A stretch of 64,000 nt of DNA from Streptomyces albipurpureus (GTDB lineage Bacteria; Actinomycetota; Actinomycetes; Streptomycetales; Streptomycetaceae). The notes under the pieces were generated by a model that was not told where the DNA came from, did no database searches, and worked only from the letters and a program-made list of their open reading frames with translations. Positions 17,099 to 27,282 of the stretch are shown here, piece by piece. Within the stretch, counting starts at the first letter, position 1. The number at the start of each line of letters is the position of its first letter. The stretch is from positions 42,286-106,285 of the forward strand of contig NZ_JAMQAW010000008.1 in assembly GCF_023701525.1 (NCBI RefSeq). Reading direction: 5' to 3'. The translations under genes and the position numbers were made by a program.

Positions 17099-17848
17099 TC
17101 ATGCGTTCGTCCCCGCGTCGACCGTGATGGCCGCGCCCGTGATGGCGCGTCCACCGGGGCCGGCCAGGTGCACGACCGTGGCCGCCACATCGTCGGGGTC
17201 GAGAAAGCGGTCCAGCGCGGAGAGCGCCCGCTGGTAGTCGGCGCTCTCACCGTCGGCCGGGTTCATCTCCGTGTCGGTGGAGCCGGGGTGGACCACATTG
17301 ACCGTGATGCCGCGCGGCCCGAGCTCACGGGCGAGGCCCCGGGTGAGGCCGCCGAGCGCCGCCTTGCTCATCGCGTACAGCGCGATGCCCGGGAACGGGA
17401 CCCGGTCGGCGAGATTGCTTCCGATGTTGATGATCCGTCCGCCGTCGGGCAGATGGTGCGAAGCCGCCTGGGCGGCGAGAAAGGCCGCCCGGGCGTGTAT
17501 GGCCAGGGTGCGGTCCAGCTCCTCGACGGTGACGTCCTCGAACGGGCCCCAGGGATAGATCCCGGCGTTGTTCACCAGGATGTCCAGGCGGCCCCATGTC
17601 GCGGCGGCGCCGCGCACCGCGCCACTGACCTCATCGGCTCGGGCGGCATCAGCCTTGATCATGAGCGCCTGTCTACCGAGTGCCTCGACCTCCTCCACCA
17701 CTCCTCGCGCCCGCTTCTCGCTCGCTGGACTGACATAGGTGAAGGCCACGTCCGCCCCCTCACCAGCCAGCCCTCTCACGATCGCCGCGCCGATCCCCCT
17801 ACTGCCGCCCGTCACCAGTGCGGCCTTGCCCAGCAATGTGTCGCCCAT
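17099..17848 (-). CDS. SDR family NAD(P)-dependent oxidoreductase
   Basis: A classical short-chain dehydrogenase of 249 residues. The cofactor motif TGGSRGIG is at residues 13-20, NNAGIYPWGP follows, Ser in INIGSN, and the catalytic YAMSK (YxxxK). It ends with the usual AITGAAITVDAGTNA. FabG/3-oxoacyl-reductase-like; the substrate is unknown. I start at ATG 17848 because GGGGGGCG lies just before it on the minus strand; ATG 17860 would also be in frame. A good promoter (TTGACG, 17 bp, CAGCAT) lies at 17911-17883 on the minus strand. The divergent TetR gene and the inverted repeat between them make it the likely target of that regulator. Confidence 0.92.
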   Translation of the reverse strand: MGDTLLGKAALVTGGSRGIGAAIVRGLAGEGADVAFTYVSPASEKRARGVVEEVEALGRQALMIKADAARADEVSGAVRGAAATWGRLDILVNNAGIYPWGPFEDVTVEELDRTLAIHARAAFLAAQAASHHLPDGGRIINIGSNLADRVPFPGIALYAMSKAALGGLTRGLARELGPRGITVNVVHPGSTDTEMNPADGESADYQRALSALDRFLDPDDVAATVVHLAGPGGRAITGAAITVDAGTNA

Positions 17849-17860
17849 GACGCCCCCCAT

Positions 17861-17938
17861 TTCTGTGCCGATCACTATGGAAATGCTGTCACGCGCCCCG
17901 AGTACCGTCAAGGTGTATTTTTAGTGATCGACACAGAA
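17861..17938. promoter_or_regulatory. Divergent SDR/TetR promoter with 17-bp inverted repeat operators
   Basis: TTCTGTGCCGATCACTA (17861-17877) is matched in inverted orientation by TAGTGATCGACACAGAA (17922-17938), with one mismatch. The left arm covers the expected start of the SDR transcript, whose -35 (TTGACG, 17911-17906) and -10 (CAGCAT, 17888-17883) lie between the arms. Two sites of this kind flanking a promoter would let the adjacent TetR protein control both genes. Confidence 0.7.
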
Positions 17939-18055
17939 TTCAGCCGCCGGGACAGTACCGGTCGGGGACGAGCGGGTCGGACAGTGACAGGCGGCCGGGC
18001 ACCACCGGGACCGCCCGCCGGACGAGTCCGGCGCGGAGACAGAGGAGGCGGGCCC

Positions 18056-18724
18056 ATGGCGGCACGCGGACGCCCTCGGGGCTTTGATCGGGCCACCGCT
18101 CTGGAGCGGGCCATGCAGGCCTTCTGGACGCACGGGTACGAGACGACGTCGATGACCGAGCTGACATCCGCCATGGAGATCAGCTCCCCGAGCCTGTACG
18201 CCGCGTTCGGCTCCAAGGAGCAGTTGTTCCGTGAGGCGGTCGCCCTCTACAACGACACCGAGGGCGGCCCGGTGACCCGTGCGCTCACCGAGGAACCCAC
18301 CGCGTACGCGGCCGTCGCGGCCGTGCTCCGGGAGAACGCCCGCGCGTACACCGGCGACGACCGGCCGGCCGGTTGCATGATCGTGCTCGCCGCGATGAAC
18401 GTCTCCGACGCGGGCGCGGATGTCCGCGACCACCTCGCCCAGTGGCGCAGGTCGGGCGTGGAGATGATGGCCGCCCGGCTGGACCGGGGCGTGCGGGAGG
18501 GTGAGCTGCCTCCGGACGCGGACACCGCGACGATCGCCGCCTTCTACACCGCCGTGCTCCAGGGCATGTCCGTACAGGCCGTTGACGGTGCCCGGGCCGA
18601 GGATCTGGAGCGCGTCGCCGAGTGCGCCCTCGCGGCCTGGGGTGCCGTCACGGCGTCACACCGCACACAGGGCGAGCCCCCGCCCGCCGCGCTGCCCAGG
18701 ACTCCGGAGCCGGCCGGAGGCTGA
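18056..18724 (+). CDS. TetR/AcrR family transcriptional regulator
   Basis: A 222-residue TetR-type repressor. The N-terminal DNA-binding domain is clear: GRPRGFDRATALERAMQAFWTHGYETTSMTELTSAMEISSPSLYAAFGSKEQLFREAV (residues 4-61). The form with FWxHGYExTSMxxL and SPSLYAAFG resembles YcdC/AcrR-like regulators. The ligand domain follows and ends in a proline-rich tail. ATG 18056 has GAGGAGG at 18042-18048. It is divergent from the SDR gene and probably controls that gene and itself through the inverted repeat between them. The ligand is unknown. Confidence 0.92.
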   Translation: MAARGRPRGFDRATALERAMQAFWTHGYETTSMTELTSAMEISSPSLYAAFGSKEQLFREAVALYNDTEGGPVTRALTEEPTAYAAVAAVLRENARAYTGDDRPAGCMIVLAAMNVSDAGADVRDHLAQWRRSGVEMMAARLDRGVREGELPPDADTATIAAFYTAVLQGMSVQAVDGARAEDLERVAECALAAWGAVTASHRTQGEPPPAALPRTPEPAGG

Positions 18725-19297
18725 GACGACAGCGGTGCCCGGGGCGGCAGTTGCCGTCGGCTGCGGGGTGACTCTTCGTGCTGCCCACCCCCGGGACCGG
18801 CCGATGGCCTGGTCGACGGGTTCATCGGGTTCGGCGGCCGGGCCCCATTTCGCGAGCCCGGCGGTCCGCTGGTCGGTACACACGATGGTGAGTCGGCCGG
18901 ATCCGGCCCAGTCGAGGTCTTCGTCGGCGTGGCCTGAGCCGTCAACGCGGTGGGCAGGTGCCCACCGCCTCCGCCTCCGCCGCCGGCGCACAGCTGAAAC
19001 CGTTCGCCGACACTCCACCAGTCGTCCCACCCCTCGGGAGGTGGACCCGCTGGGACCCGGTCGGGAACTTGACGGCATTCGCAATGATCAACTACCGGTG
19101 ATCCGGCCACCTGCCATCGCACCCCCCGGCGTCCGGTCCGGGGCAGCGGTTGGCTCCTCCCCATGACACGAGTAGGTGCCGGGTCAAGTACGGGCGGGCG
19201 CAACTGTCCTGGAAGCGCCCCCGGCCTCGCCGGCCCACCTGCCCGGGTTGCTCACAAAGTCGTGACCCCACCCTCCTGGCCTGCTTAGGGTGACCCT
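18725..19297. other. Gap after the TetR gene, no gene recognised
   Basis: No credible reading frame. The last bases carry TAGGGT at 19286-19291, six bases before the GTG of the protease gene, a likely -10 for a leaderless transcript. ORFs on either strand here have poor third-position GC. Confidence 0.5.
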
Positions 19298-22200
19298 GTG
19301 ACGCAGCCTGCTTACCTCCGGTATCCGCATATCCACGGCGAGTTGATCGCCTTTATCGCCGAGGACGACGTCTGGGTCGCCCCCCTCGACGGCGGTCGAG
19401 CCTGGCGGGTCAGCGCCGATGACATACCGGTGGACCATCCCCGCTTCTCACCCGATGGCCAGCACATCGCCTGGACCTCCCGACGGGACGGGGCGCCCGA
19501 GGTGCATACGGCACCCGTCGACGGTGGATCCACGACCCGGCTCACCTACTGGGGCGACTCCAAGACATCCGTCCGCGGCTGGACCCCCGAAGGGGACGTC
19601 CTCGCGATCAGCGCCCATGGCCAGGCATCCTCCCGCCGCACGTGGGCCCGGGCCGTTCCGCTCGATGGCGGTCCTGCGACAGCGTTGCCTTACGGGCCCG
19701 TGGGCGATGTGGCCCACGGCGACCCCGGCGTCCTGCTGCTCTCCGTCACCATGGGACGCGAGGCCGCGGCCTGGAAGCGGTATCGGGGCGGTACGGCGGG
19801 CAAGCTGTGGATCGACCGGGCCGGCGACGGCGAATTCGTCCGGCTGCTCGAAGAGTTGGACGGCAACATCGAGTACCCCCTGTGGTTGGGGGACGCCTCC
19901 TCCGCCGACGCGGCGGGGCGCATTGCCTTCCTCTCCGACCACGAAGGCACCGGAGCCATCTACTCCGCTCTGCCGGACGGTTCGGACCTGCGGCGGCACA
20001 GCCCCCTCGACGGCTTCTACGCCCGCCACGCCGCCACCGACGGAACCCGCGTCGTCTACAGCTCCGCCGGCGAACTCTGGCTCATCGACCAACTGTCCGG
20101 CTCCGGTACCGACTCCCCACCCGAGCCGCGACGGCTCGACATCAGGCTCGGTGGCCAACGCACCGATCTACGCCCACGCCTCATCGACGCCGAACACCAC
20201 CTGGGCTCCGCGCGCCCCGACCACACCGCACGGGGTAGCGCGGTCGAGATCCGAGGCGGTATCCACTGGGTGACCCACCGCGAAGGCCCGGCGCGCGCCC
20301 TCTCGGTGACATCGGGCGTACGCGCCAGGCTGCCCCGAACCTTCCGGGTCGGCGGTGTGGAACACGTCGTCTGGGTCACCGACGCGGAGGGCGCGGATGC
20401 CCTGGAGTTCGCCCCTTCGACCGGCGCGCTCGCCGGGACGACACCGCGCAGACTCGGTGCTGGGCGACTCGGGCGGGTGCTGAACCTGGCCATGGCCCCC
20501 GACGGCAGCCGCGCCGCGGTCGCCTCCCACGACGGTCGGGTACTGCTCATCGAGCGCGAATCGGGAGACGTACGCGAAGTCGACCGCAGCGAGGACGGCG
20601 AGGCCACCGGGCTCACCTTCTCGCCCGACTCCCGCTGGCTGGCCTGGTCCCACGCCGGACCGTCACCGCTGCGGCAACTCAAACTCGCCGCCACCGCGGA
20701 GCTCACCGTCTCGGAGGCCACACCACTGCGCTTCCGTGACTTCCAACCCGCCTTCACCCTCGACGGCAAGCATCTGGCCTTTCTCTCCGAGCGGTCCTTC
20801 GACCCGGTCTATGACAGCCATGTCTTCGACCTCGCCTTCGTCGGCGGCTGCCGACCGCATCTGATCACCCTGGCGGCGACCACCCCTTCGCCGTTCGGGC
20901 CACAGCGCCACGGCCGGCCCTTCGAAGCCGACAAGGACACCGGCGGCGAGGGCCAGGAGGAGAGCGGCAACGGCACTCCCACCACGAAGATCGACCTCGA
21001 AGGGCTCGCCGACCGCATAGTCCCGTTCCCGGTCGAGGCAGCCCGCTACTCGACGCTACGGGCGGCCAAAGACGGACTGCTCTGGCTGCGCCACCCCCTG
21101 AGCGGAGTGCTGGGCGCGACCAAGGCGAACGCCAGCGACCCGGGGCCCACCACCTCGCTCGAACGCTATGACCTGGTCCACCAGCGCAGTGAGGAACTGG
21201 CGTCGGACGTGGGGAGTTATTCGGTCAGCGGTGATGGGAAGAGAGTGCTCCTCTACAGCGGCGGCACCCTGAAGGTGGTGCCCAGCGACCAACGCGCCTC
21301 GCATGACGAGGACAGCGACACCAACATCACCGTCGACCTCTCGCGCGTACGCCAGCCCCTCGACCCGGCCGCCGAGTGGCGGCAGATGTACGAGGAAGCC
21401 GGGCGGCTGATGCGCGACAACTTCTGGCGCGCCGACCTCGCAGGCGTCGACTGGGACGGTGTCCTGGATCGCTACCGACCGCTGCTCTCCCGGGTCGCCA
21501 CCCACGACGACCTGGTGGATCTCCTCTGGGAGGTGCAGGGCGAACTGGGCACATCCCACGCCTATGTCACACCGGGCGGCTGGTACGGCGGGCGATCTGA
21601 GCGGCAGGGGCTGCTCGGCGCGGATGTGTCGCGCGGTGAGGACGGCGGCTGGCGTGTGGAGCGGGTCCTTCCGTCGGAGACCTCCGATCCGCAGGCGCAC
21701 TCACCGCTGGCCGCGCCGGGGGTCGCGGTGCGCGCCGGAGACGCGATCATCGCGGTGGACGGACGTCCGGTGGACCCGCTCGCCGGCCCCGGGCCCCTTC
21801 TCATGGGCTCCGCGGGCAAACCGGTCGAGTTGACCATCGCCCCGGTGGGCGGTGGCGACCCCCGGTACGCGGTCGTGGTGCCGCTCGCCGATGAGGGACC
21901 GCTGCGCTACCACGCGTGGGTAGCGGACCGGCGGGCCTATGTCCATGAGAAGTCCCAGGGGCGGCTCGGCTACCTCCACGTTCCCGATATGCAGGCTCCG
22001 GGATGGGCGCAGATCCACCGCGATCTACGGATCGAGGTGGCGCGCGAGGGGCTTGTCGTGGACGTGCGGGAGAACCGCGGCGGGCACACCTCCCAACTGG
22101 TGATCGAGAAGCTGGCGCGCCGGATAGTCGGGTGGGACCTACCGCGCGATATGCGCCCTTCCAGCTATCCGGCGGATGCCCCGAGAGGGCCGGTGGTGGC

Positions 22201-22546
22201 CGTCGCCAACGAGTTCTCCGGGTCCGACGGCGATGTGGTCAACGCCGCGATCAAGGCACTGGGCATCGGCCCGGTGGTGGGGACGCGGACCTGGGGCGGG
22301 GTGGTCGGCATCGACAACAGATACAGCCTGGTGGACGGCACTTCGGTGACCCAGCCGAAGTACGCCCTGTGGCTGGAGGGTTACGCGTGGGGGGTGGAGA
22401 ACCACGGGGTGGACCCGGATGTCGAGGTGGTGATGGCACCCCAAGACCATGTCGCCGGGCGGGACACCCAGCTGGATGAGGCGGTGCGGATGGCACTGGC
22501 GGCGCTGGCGGAGAACCCGGCGAAGTCACCGCCGGCCAGGGAGTAG
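19298..22546 (+). CDS. Tricorn-type S41 family peptidase
   Basis: A tricorn protease homologue of 1082 residues, a large cytoplasmic peptidase that trims peptides released by the proteasome. Two N-terminal beta-propellers (about residues 1-680, with repeated DGxxIAW/SPDSRWLAW blades) precede a C1 domain, a PDZ domain (about 800-870, RAGDAIIAVDGRPV) and the S41 catalytic domain. Predicted catalytic residues are Ser753-His754 (GTSHAYV), Ser976 (NEFSGSDGD) and Glu1034 (GVENHGVDPD), the same set as in Thermoplasma tricorn. The GTG start has only a weak ribosome site; a -10-like TAGGGT six bases upstream suggests a leaderless mRNA. Streptomyces possess proteasomes, so the known role fits. Confidence 0.95.
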   Translation: MTQPAYLRYPHIHGELIAFIAEDDVWVAPLDGGRAWRVSADDIPVDHPRFSPDGQHIAWTSRRDGAPEVHTAPVDGGSTTRLTYWGDSKTSVRGWTPEGDVLAISAHGQASSRRTWARAVPLDGGPATALPYGPVGDVAHGDPGVLLLSVTMGREAAAWKRYRGGTAGKLWIDRAGDGEFVRLLEELDGNIEYPLWLGDASSADAAGRIAFLSDHEGTGAIYSALPDGSDLRRHSPLDGFYARHAATDGTRVVYSSAGELWLIDQLSGSGTDSPPEPRRLDIRLGGQRTDLRPRLIDAEHHLGSARPDHTARGSAVEIRGGIHWVTHREGPARALSVTSGVRARLPRTFRVGGVEHVVWVTDAEGADALEFAPSTGALAGTTPRRLGAGRLGRVLNLAMAPDGSRAAVASHDGRVLLIERESGDVREVDRSEDGEATGLTFSPDSRWLAWSHAGPSPLRQLKLAATAELTVSEATPLRFRDFQPAFTLDGKHLAFLSERSFDPVYDSHVFDLAFVGGCRPHLITLAATTPSPFGPQRHGRPFEADKDTGGEGQEESGNGTPTTKIDLEGLADRIVPFPVEAARYSTLRAAKDGLLWLRHPLSGVLGATKANASDPGPTTSLERYDLVHQRSEELASDVGSYSVSGDGKRVLLYSGGTLKVVPSDQRASHDEDSDTNITVDLSRVRQPLDPAAEWRQMYEEAGRLMRDNFWRADLAGVDWDGVLDRYRPLLSRVATHDDLVDLLWEVQGELGTSHAYVTPGGWYGGRSERQGLLGADVSRGEDGGWRVERVLPSETSDPQAHSPLAAPGVAVRAGDAIIAVDGRPVDPLAGPGPLLMGSAGKPVELTIAPVGGGDPRYAVVVPLADEGPLRYHAWVADRRAYVHEKSQGRLGYLHVPDMQAPGWAQIHRDLRIEVAREGLVVDVRENRGGHTSQLVIEKLARRIVGWDLPRDMRPSSYPADAPRGPVVAVANEFSGSDGDVVNAAIKALGIGPVVGTRTWGGVVGIDNRYSLVDGTSVTQPKYALWLEGYAWGVENHGVDPDVEVVMAPQDHVAGRDTQLDEAVRMALAALAENPAKSPPARE

Positions 22547-22817
22547 GGAGACGGTACGCGGTCCACCGCGGAGTGGACCGCGTACCTCTTCCCGATGGTT
22601 GTCCGGGCCCCACCATCGGCCCGATCGAGGGGGTGCCGCGCGGGGCGACGGCCACCGCGTCTCCCTCCCGCGATCTCCCGTAGCGCGGGTCCGTGGAGCC
22701 GTGGGCAGTTGGGGGAGGGGCGGCGGCTGTTGCGATGGTTATCCACAGGCAGGCCGGCCGGTGGTGTGTGCTCGATACGATGTTCACGTACTGGACTCAA
22801 ACGAGGAGGACACCGGC

Positions 22818-23177
22818 ATGGCGGGAGAACCGCAGGCTGACTGCCTGTTCTGCAAGATCGTCGCGGGCGATGTGCCAGCGACGGTCGTGCGGGAGACCGA
22901 GACCGTTGTCGCCTTCCGCGACATCACTCCCCAGGCGCCCACGCATGTCCTGGTGATCCCCAAGGCCCACTACCCCGATGCGGCCTCCCTCGCCACGGCC
23001 GAGCCCGGCCTCGCCGCCGATGTGCTGCGTGTGGCCGGTGAGGTCGCCGAGCAGGAGAAGACCATCGATTCCGGATATCGCATCGTCTTCAACACCGGTT
23101 CCGGCGCCGGGCAGACCGTCTTCCACGCCCATGCCCATGTCCTCGGTGGCCGCGGCCTCGCCTGGCCTCCGGGATAG
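22818..23177 (+). CDS. HIT family nucleotide-binding protein
   Basis: A histidine-triad protein of 119 residues, close to Hint: hydrolysis of purine nucleoside phosphoramidates. It starts MAGEPQADCLFCKIVAGDVPA, with the CxxC zinc pair of Hint, and ends with the HAHAHVLGGRGLAWPPG triad. ATG 22818 follows GAGGAGGA at 22803-22810. It is twelve bases before the RNase Z gene, so they are probably cotranscribed. Confidence 0.95.
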   Translation: MAGEPQADCLFCKIVAGDVPATVVRETETVVAFRDITPQAPTHVLVIPKAHYPDAASLATAEPGLAADVLRVAGEVAEQEKTIDSGYRIVFNTGSGAGQTVFHAHAHVLGGRGLAWPPG

Positions 23178-23189
23178 CGGCGGCCGATC

Positions 23190-24098
23190 TTGTCCGTACG
23201 CGAACTGGTCGTGCTCGGCACCGCCAGCCAGGTCCCCACCCGACACCGCAACCACAACGGCTACCTACTGCGCTGGGGCGCCGAAGGCATCCTCTTCGAT
23301 CCGGGGGAGGGCACCCAGCGCCAGATGCTGCGCGCGGGGGTCGCCGCCCATGACATCAACCGGATCTGCGTCACCCACTTCCATGGTGACCACTCCCTGG
23401 GGCTCGCCGGTGTCATCCAGCGCATCAACCTCGATCGTGTTCCGCACGAGGTCTTCGCCCACTACCCCGCAAGCGGTCAGCACTACTTCGACCGTTTGCG
23501 GTACGCCACCGCCTACCGCGAGACCGTGCAACTGAGCCAGCACCCCGTCATCACCGATGGGATGCTGGCCGAGACCGCCGCCTACAGCCTCACCGCGCAC
23601 CGGCTCTCGCACCCCGTGGAGTCCTTCGGCTACCAGCTCACCGAGCCGGACGGTAGGAGGATGCTCCCCCAAAAGCTCGCCGCCCATGGCATCCAGGGCC
23701 CCGATGTGGGCCGCCTCCAGCGTGCGGGAGAGCTCCGCGGGGTCACCTTGGAGCAGGTCAGCGAGAATCGCCCGGGCCAGCGGTTCGCCTTCGTCATGGA
23801 CACCCGGCTCTGCGACGGTGTGTACGCCCTCGCCGAGGGCTGCGACATGCTCGTCATCGAATCCACCTTCCTGGACGAGGACGAGCAGCTCGCCGTGGAC
23901 CACGGTCATCTAACGGCTGGCCAGGCCGCCCGGGTCGCCCGGGACGCGGGTGTCCGGCATCTGGTCCTCACCCACTTCTCCCAGCGCTACAGCGACCCCG
24001 GCGCGTTCGAACAGCAGGCACGCGCCGCCGGCTTCACCGCCGAGTTGACCATCGCGGCCGATCTGCTGCGCGTCCCCCTCCCCACCCGACGACCATGA
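23190..24098 (+). CDS. rnz: Ribonuclease Z
   Basis: RNase Z, 302 residues, a zinc-dependent endonuclease that matures tRNA 3' ends. It has the long MBL-fold with [14 protein letters not shown] (about residues 63-76), an exosite region with [22 protein letters not shown], then [28 protein letters not shown] and [10 protein letters not shown]. The TTG start is accepted because [10 protein letters not shown] is the natural beginning of the fold; there is no strong ribosome site, so translation may depend on the HIT gene upstream. The stop overlaps the ATG of the deaminase gene (ATGA). Confidence 0.92.
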   Translation: MSVRELVVLGTASQVPTRHRNHNGYLLRWGAEGILFDPGEGTQRQMLRAGVAAHDINRICVTHFHGDHSLGLAGVIQRINLDRVPHEVFAHYPASGQHYFDRLRYATAYRETVQLSQHPVITDGMLAETAAYSLTAHRLSHPVESFGYQLTEPDGRRMLPQKLAAHGIQGPDVGRLQRAGELRGVTLEQVSENRPGQRFAFVMDTRLCDGVYALAEGCDMLVIESTFLDEDEQLAVDHGHLTAGQAARVARDAGVRHLVLTHFSQRYSDPGAFEQQARAAGFTAELTIAADLLRVPLPTRRP

Positions 24099-25120
24099 AC
24101 GAAGCTGGACCCGTGCCACTCCCCAAAGCTGAACTGCATCTGCACATCGAAGGCACGCTGGAGCCCGAGCTCGCCTTTGCTCTCGCTGCCCGCAACGGCG
24201 TGCGGCTTCCTTTCGAGGACACCGAAGAGCTGCGTCGCGCCTACCTCTTCGAGGACCTCCAGTCCTTCCTCCACCTCTACTACGCGCTGATGGCGGTCCT
24301 CCGCACCGAGGACGACTTCGCCGAGTTGACCGACGGCTATCTCGCCCGGGCCGCGGCCCAGGGTGTGCGCCATGCGGAGATCTTCTTCGATCCGCAGGCC
24401 CACACCGCCCGAGGGGTTCCCCTCGCCACCGTGGTCGAAGGCATCGCCCGAGCGCTCGACACAAGCGAGGAGCGGCACGGGATCTCGACCCGTCTGATCA
24501 TGTGCTTTCTTCGTGATCAGTCCGCCGCGTCCGCCATGGAGACCCTCCAGGCGGCGAAGCCGCATCTGCACCGGATCACGGCGGTGGGCCTCGACTCCGC
24601 CGAGGCGGGGCATCCGCCGTCGAAGTTCCGTGAGGTGTACGAGGCGGCTGGTGCGCTCGGGTTGCGCAAGGTGGCTCATGCGGGCGAGGAAGGCCCCGCG
24701 GAGTACGTTCGGGAGGCCCTGGACATCCTTGGGGTGGAGCGCATCGACCATGGGCTGCGCTGTGTGGAAGACCACGAGCTCGTCGAACGGCTCGCCCGGG
24801 AGCGGGTGCCGTTGACGCTCTGCCCGCTGTCGAACGTCCGGCTCAAGGTCATCGATGTTCTGGAAGAACACCCGCTGGCCCGGATGATGGACGCCGGCCT
24901 GCTGTGCACGGTGAACTCGGATGACCCCGCGTACTTCGGCGGGTATGTGGGCGACACCTTCCACGCGGTACGGGAGGCGCTGGGTTTGACGGACGAGCGG
25001 CTTCGGGAGCTCGCGCGCAACTCGTTCGTCGCCGCCTTCTTGGAGGACGACGAGCCCAGACGAGCCCGGTTGATCGCCGAGGTCGAGGCGTATGACTTCA
25101 CGATGGAGCGCCGCGAATAG
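24095..25120 (+). CDS. Adenosine/adenine deaminase
   Basis: A zinc-dependent purine deaminase of 341 residues, amidohydrolase superfamily. The zinc ligands and catalytic residues are in HLHIEGT (His15 and His17), HAGEE (about residue 194) and NSDDP. The signature [17 protein letters not shown] is the form I associate with the adenine deaminase subgroup (Aah1/ADE type) rather than true adenosine deaminases, so deamination of adenine to hypoxanthine is the better guess. It overlaps rnz by four bases and is probably the last gene of the HIT-rnz transcript. Confidence 0.9.
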   Translation: MNEAGPVPLPKAELHLHIEGTLEPELAFALAARNGVRLPFEDTEELRRAYLFEDLQSFLHLYYALMAVLRTEDDFAELTDGYLARAAAQGVRHAEIFFDPQAHTARGVPLATVVEGIARALDTSEERHGISTRLIMCFLRDQSAASAMETLQAAKPHLHRITAVGLDSAEAGHPPSKFREVYEAAGALGLRKVAHAGEEGPAEYVREALDILGVERIDHGLRCVEDHELVERLARERVPLTLCPLSNVRLKVIDVLEEHPLARMMDAGLLCTVNSDDPAYFGGYVGDTFHAVREALGLTDERLRELARNSFVAAFLEDDEPRRARLIAEVEAYDFTMERRE

Positions 25121-25777
25121 GAGCGCACCGAGGAGTAGCACACCAAGGAGAGTCGCTCTGGGGCGGGCTGGTGGTGCGGGGCGATGCCCTGGCTGGCTCG
25201 GTCTCGCTTCGACGGGGCCGAAGTCCCGCCCGGGGTCAAACCGACCCTGTTCGGGGGCAGCGGCATCGCTCGGGGTGATCTGCTCAGCCCGCCCCTTCGG
25301 CGCGTCCTTGTCGGCGTCGGGGTGCGGTAGGGGGCGCGGTCGCGCCTGATCGGAGCGGGCCGGAACACGACACCCTCGTCTGAGTCTGAGTCTGCCGCCC
25401 TTATGCCGGTGGCCTGTCCGGTGGCCGGTGCCGGTGCCCGAGGCGGCTCTGAGCAGGGCCAGGCGTTGGCGCAGGGACGCCGTGGGTGCTGGGACAGGGC
25501 ATCAGGCGATCAGCCCAGGGCTGTTGTGGTGGAACTCGGTCGAGAGGTATCTCGGGGTAGCCCCGCTCGCTTCGGTGCGGAGCGAGCAGGGAAGGGCAGG
25601 GGCCTAGCAAGCCCACTTTCAGTCGAATGTGTGTTTGATCCGAGTATGCCCGCCTTGGGCGGAGTGTGCGGAGCCGACCCGGGAAACTTCCCGTTCGTAC
25701 CGCAACTGGCCCCGCCTCAGAGGCTCCATCAGGCACACTTGCCCACATCTGCACCACGCACAGAAGCGGCGGCACCG
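25121..25777. other. Gap before the sugar kinase gene, no gene recognised
   Basis: About 657 bp without convincing coding signal. The frame of the kinase is open upstream from 25403, but this extension lacks family similarity and has poor codon bias. It contains short simple stretches (GTCTGAGTCTGAGTCTG at about 25378) and no clear operator. Confidence 0.5.
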
Positions 25778-26923
25778 GTGAGCACGCGACATGGAAAGCA
25801 CGGGCAACCACACGGACCACGACAGGCACAGCCCTCGGTCCTCAAGCCCCCCTGCCTCGACCCCCTTGCGGCGCTCCGCACCCCTGCCGATCCCGCCTGC
25901 GATGTGTACCTCACCGGGACCGTCTTCCTGGACATCATCTTCACCGGCCTTGGCTCCGCCCCCGTTCGCGGTACCGAGTCCTGGGCCCATGGGATGGGTT
26001 CCAGCCCCGGCGGTGTGGCGAACATGGCCACGGCGCTCGCCAGGCTCGGCCTGCGCACCTCGCTCGCCGCCGCCTTCGGCGACGATCACTACGGCGACTA
26101 CTGCTGGGACGCGCTGGAGCAGGGCGAAGGCATCGACCTCTCGCTGTCACGCACGGTTTCTGGCTGGCACTCGCCCGTCACGGTCTCGATGGCCTACGAG
26201 GGCGAACGCACGATGGTCTCCCACGGCCATGAGGCCCCGCCCCCGGAGCCCGCCCCCGAGTGCCCGCCGCCCGCCAGGGCCGCCATCGCCTCTCTCACCC
26301 CCGGCCGCAGAGATGAGTGGATCGCCCAAGCAGCCCGCAAGGGAACCCGGGTCTTCGCCGATGTCGGCTGGGACGAGAGCGGCCGCTGGGACCCGGCTGA
26401 CCTGGCGGATCTGGAGCACTGCGAGGCGTTCTTGCCGAATGCCGAGGAGGCCATGCGCTACACGCGCACGGAGTGCCCTCGGGCTGCGGCGCACGCGCTC
26501 ACCGAGCGGGTGCCCGTGGCCGTCGTCACCCTCGGCGCGGAGGGGGCGTACGCCGTGGACCGCCGAAGTGGAGAGTCCGCCCAGGTCCCGGCCATCGCGG
26601 TGGAGGCGCTTGACCCGACGGGGGCCGGAGATGTCTTTGTGGCGGGATTTGTCACCGGCAGCCTCGCGGGATGGCCGCTTGCGGACCGGCTGGCCTTCGC
26701 GGGGCTGACGGCCGCGCTCTCCGTGCAGGAGTTCGGCGGATCGCTCTCCGCTCCCGGCTGGCTGGAGATCGCGGCTTGGTGGCAGCAGATCCAGGGCGTG
26801 GCCGACCAGGACCCCGCGGCGCTGCGCAGATATGCCTTCCTGGACGCACTGCTGCCCCCGCCGGCCAGGCCCTGGCCCCTGCGCAGGGCAGTACCCACCA
26901 TTGGCTTCCGCAGCTCCGTGTGA
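25778..26923 (+). CDS. PfkB family carbohydrate kinase
   Basis: A ribokinase-like sugar kinase of 381 residues. Family motifs are GMGSSPGGVANMATALARLG (substrate-side glycines, about residues 75-94) and the C-terminal ATP/anion-hole signature DPTGAGDVFVAGF, with the catalytic aspartate in GAGD (about residue 286). The N-terminal 35 residues are a low-complexity extension before DVYLTGTVFLDIIF. GTG 25778 is chosen because related actinobacterial proteins begin near MSTRH; no strong ribosome site is present. The sugar is not predictable from sequence. It stands alone before phoH. Confidence 0.88.
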   Translation: MSTRHGKHGQPHGPRQAQPSVLKPPCLDPLAALRTPADPACDVYLTGTVFLDIIFTGLGSAPVRGTESWAHGMGSSPGGVANMATALARLGLRTSLAAAFGDDHYGDYCWDALEQGEGIDLSLSRTVSGWHSPVTVSMAYEGERTMVSHGHEAPPPEPAPECPPPARAAIASLTPGRRDEWIAQAARKGTRVFADVGWDESGRWDPADLADLEHCEAFLPNAEEAMRYTRTECPRAAAHALTERVPVAVVTLGAEGAYAVDRRSGESAQVPAIAVEALDPTGAGDVFVAGFVTGSLAGWPLADRLAFAGLTAALSVQEFGGSLSAPGWLEIAAWWQQIQGVADQDPAALRRYAFLDALLPPPARPWPLRRAVPTIGFRSSV

Positions 26924-27282
26924 TCGTCGACTTCGGCAGCCCTGGCCCGGGGCATCCCCTCGGCACCGGTGCCGTCCGCCGCGCGCATCGGGGCCTTCTC
27001 CCCGTCCGGGAGGCTCCCACCGGTCGTGGGACTCGGCCACTCGGCCAGCCGCCCGGGAGGTCGACGTCCCGCACCAGTGACCGCCGGGCCCGGGGCGTTG
27101 GCCAGGGGATGGGAGTGTCGGGTCCGGGGCCTGGCCCGGCCTGGCCCTGAGACCCGTACGGGGTTCCGGCTGGGAAAACCCCTCGGCCCTTGTCACTGCG
27201 GCGTCGTACGCTGGAGTCTCAGAGGTTGTCGAGCAGCGAGAACCCTGCCACGGGAGGTATGTGCAGGCCACAGAGCCGGCCC
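26924..27282. other. Gap between the kinase gene and phoH
   Basis: No gene seen. GGGAGG at 27252-27257 is followed almost at once by an in-frame ATG (27259), which would give a phoH protein eight residues longer; the spacing is too short for normal initiation. The region presumably holds the promoter of the phoH-ybeY group. Confidence 0.45.
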
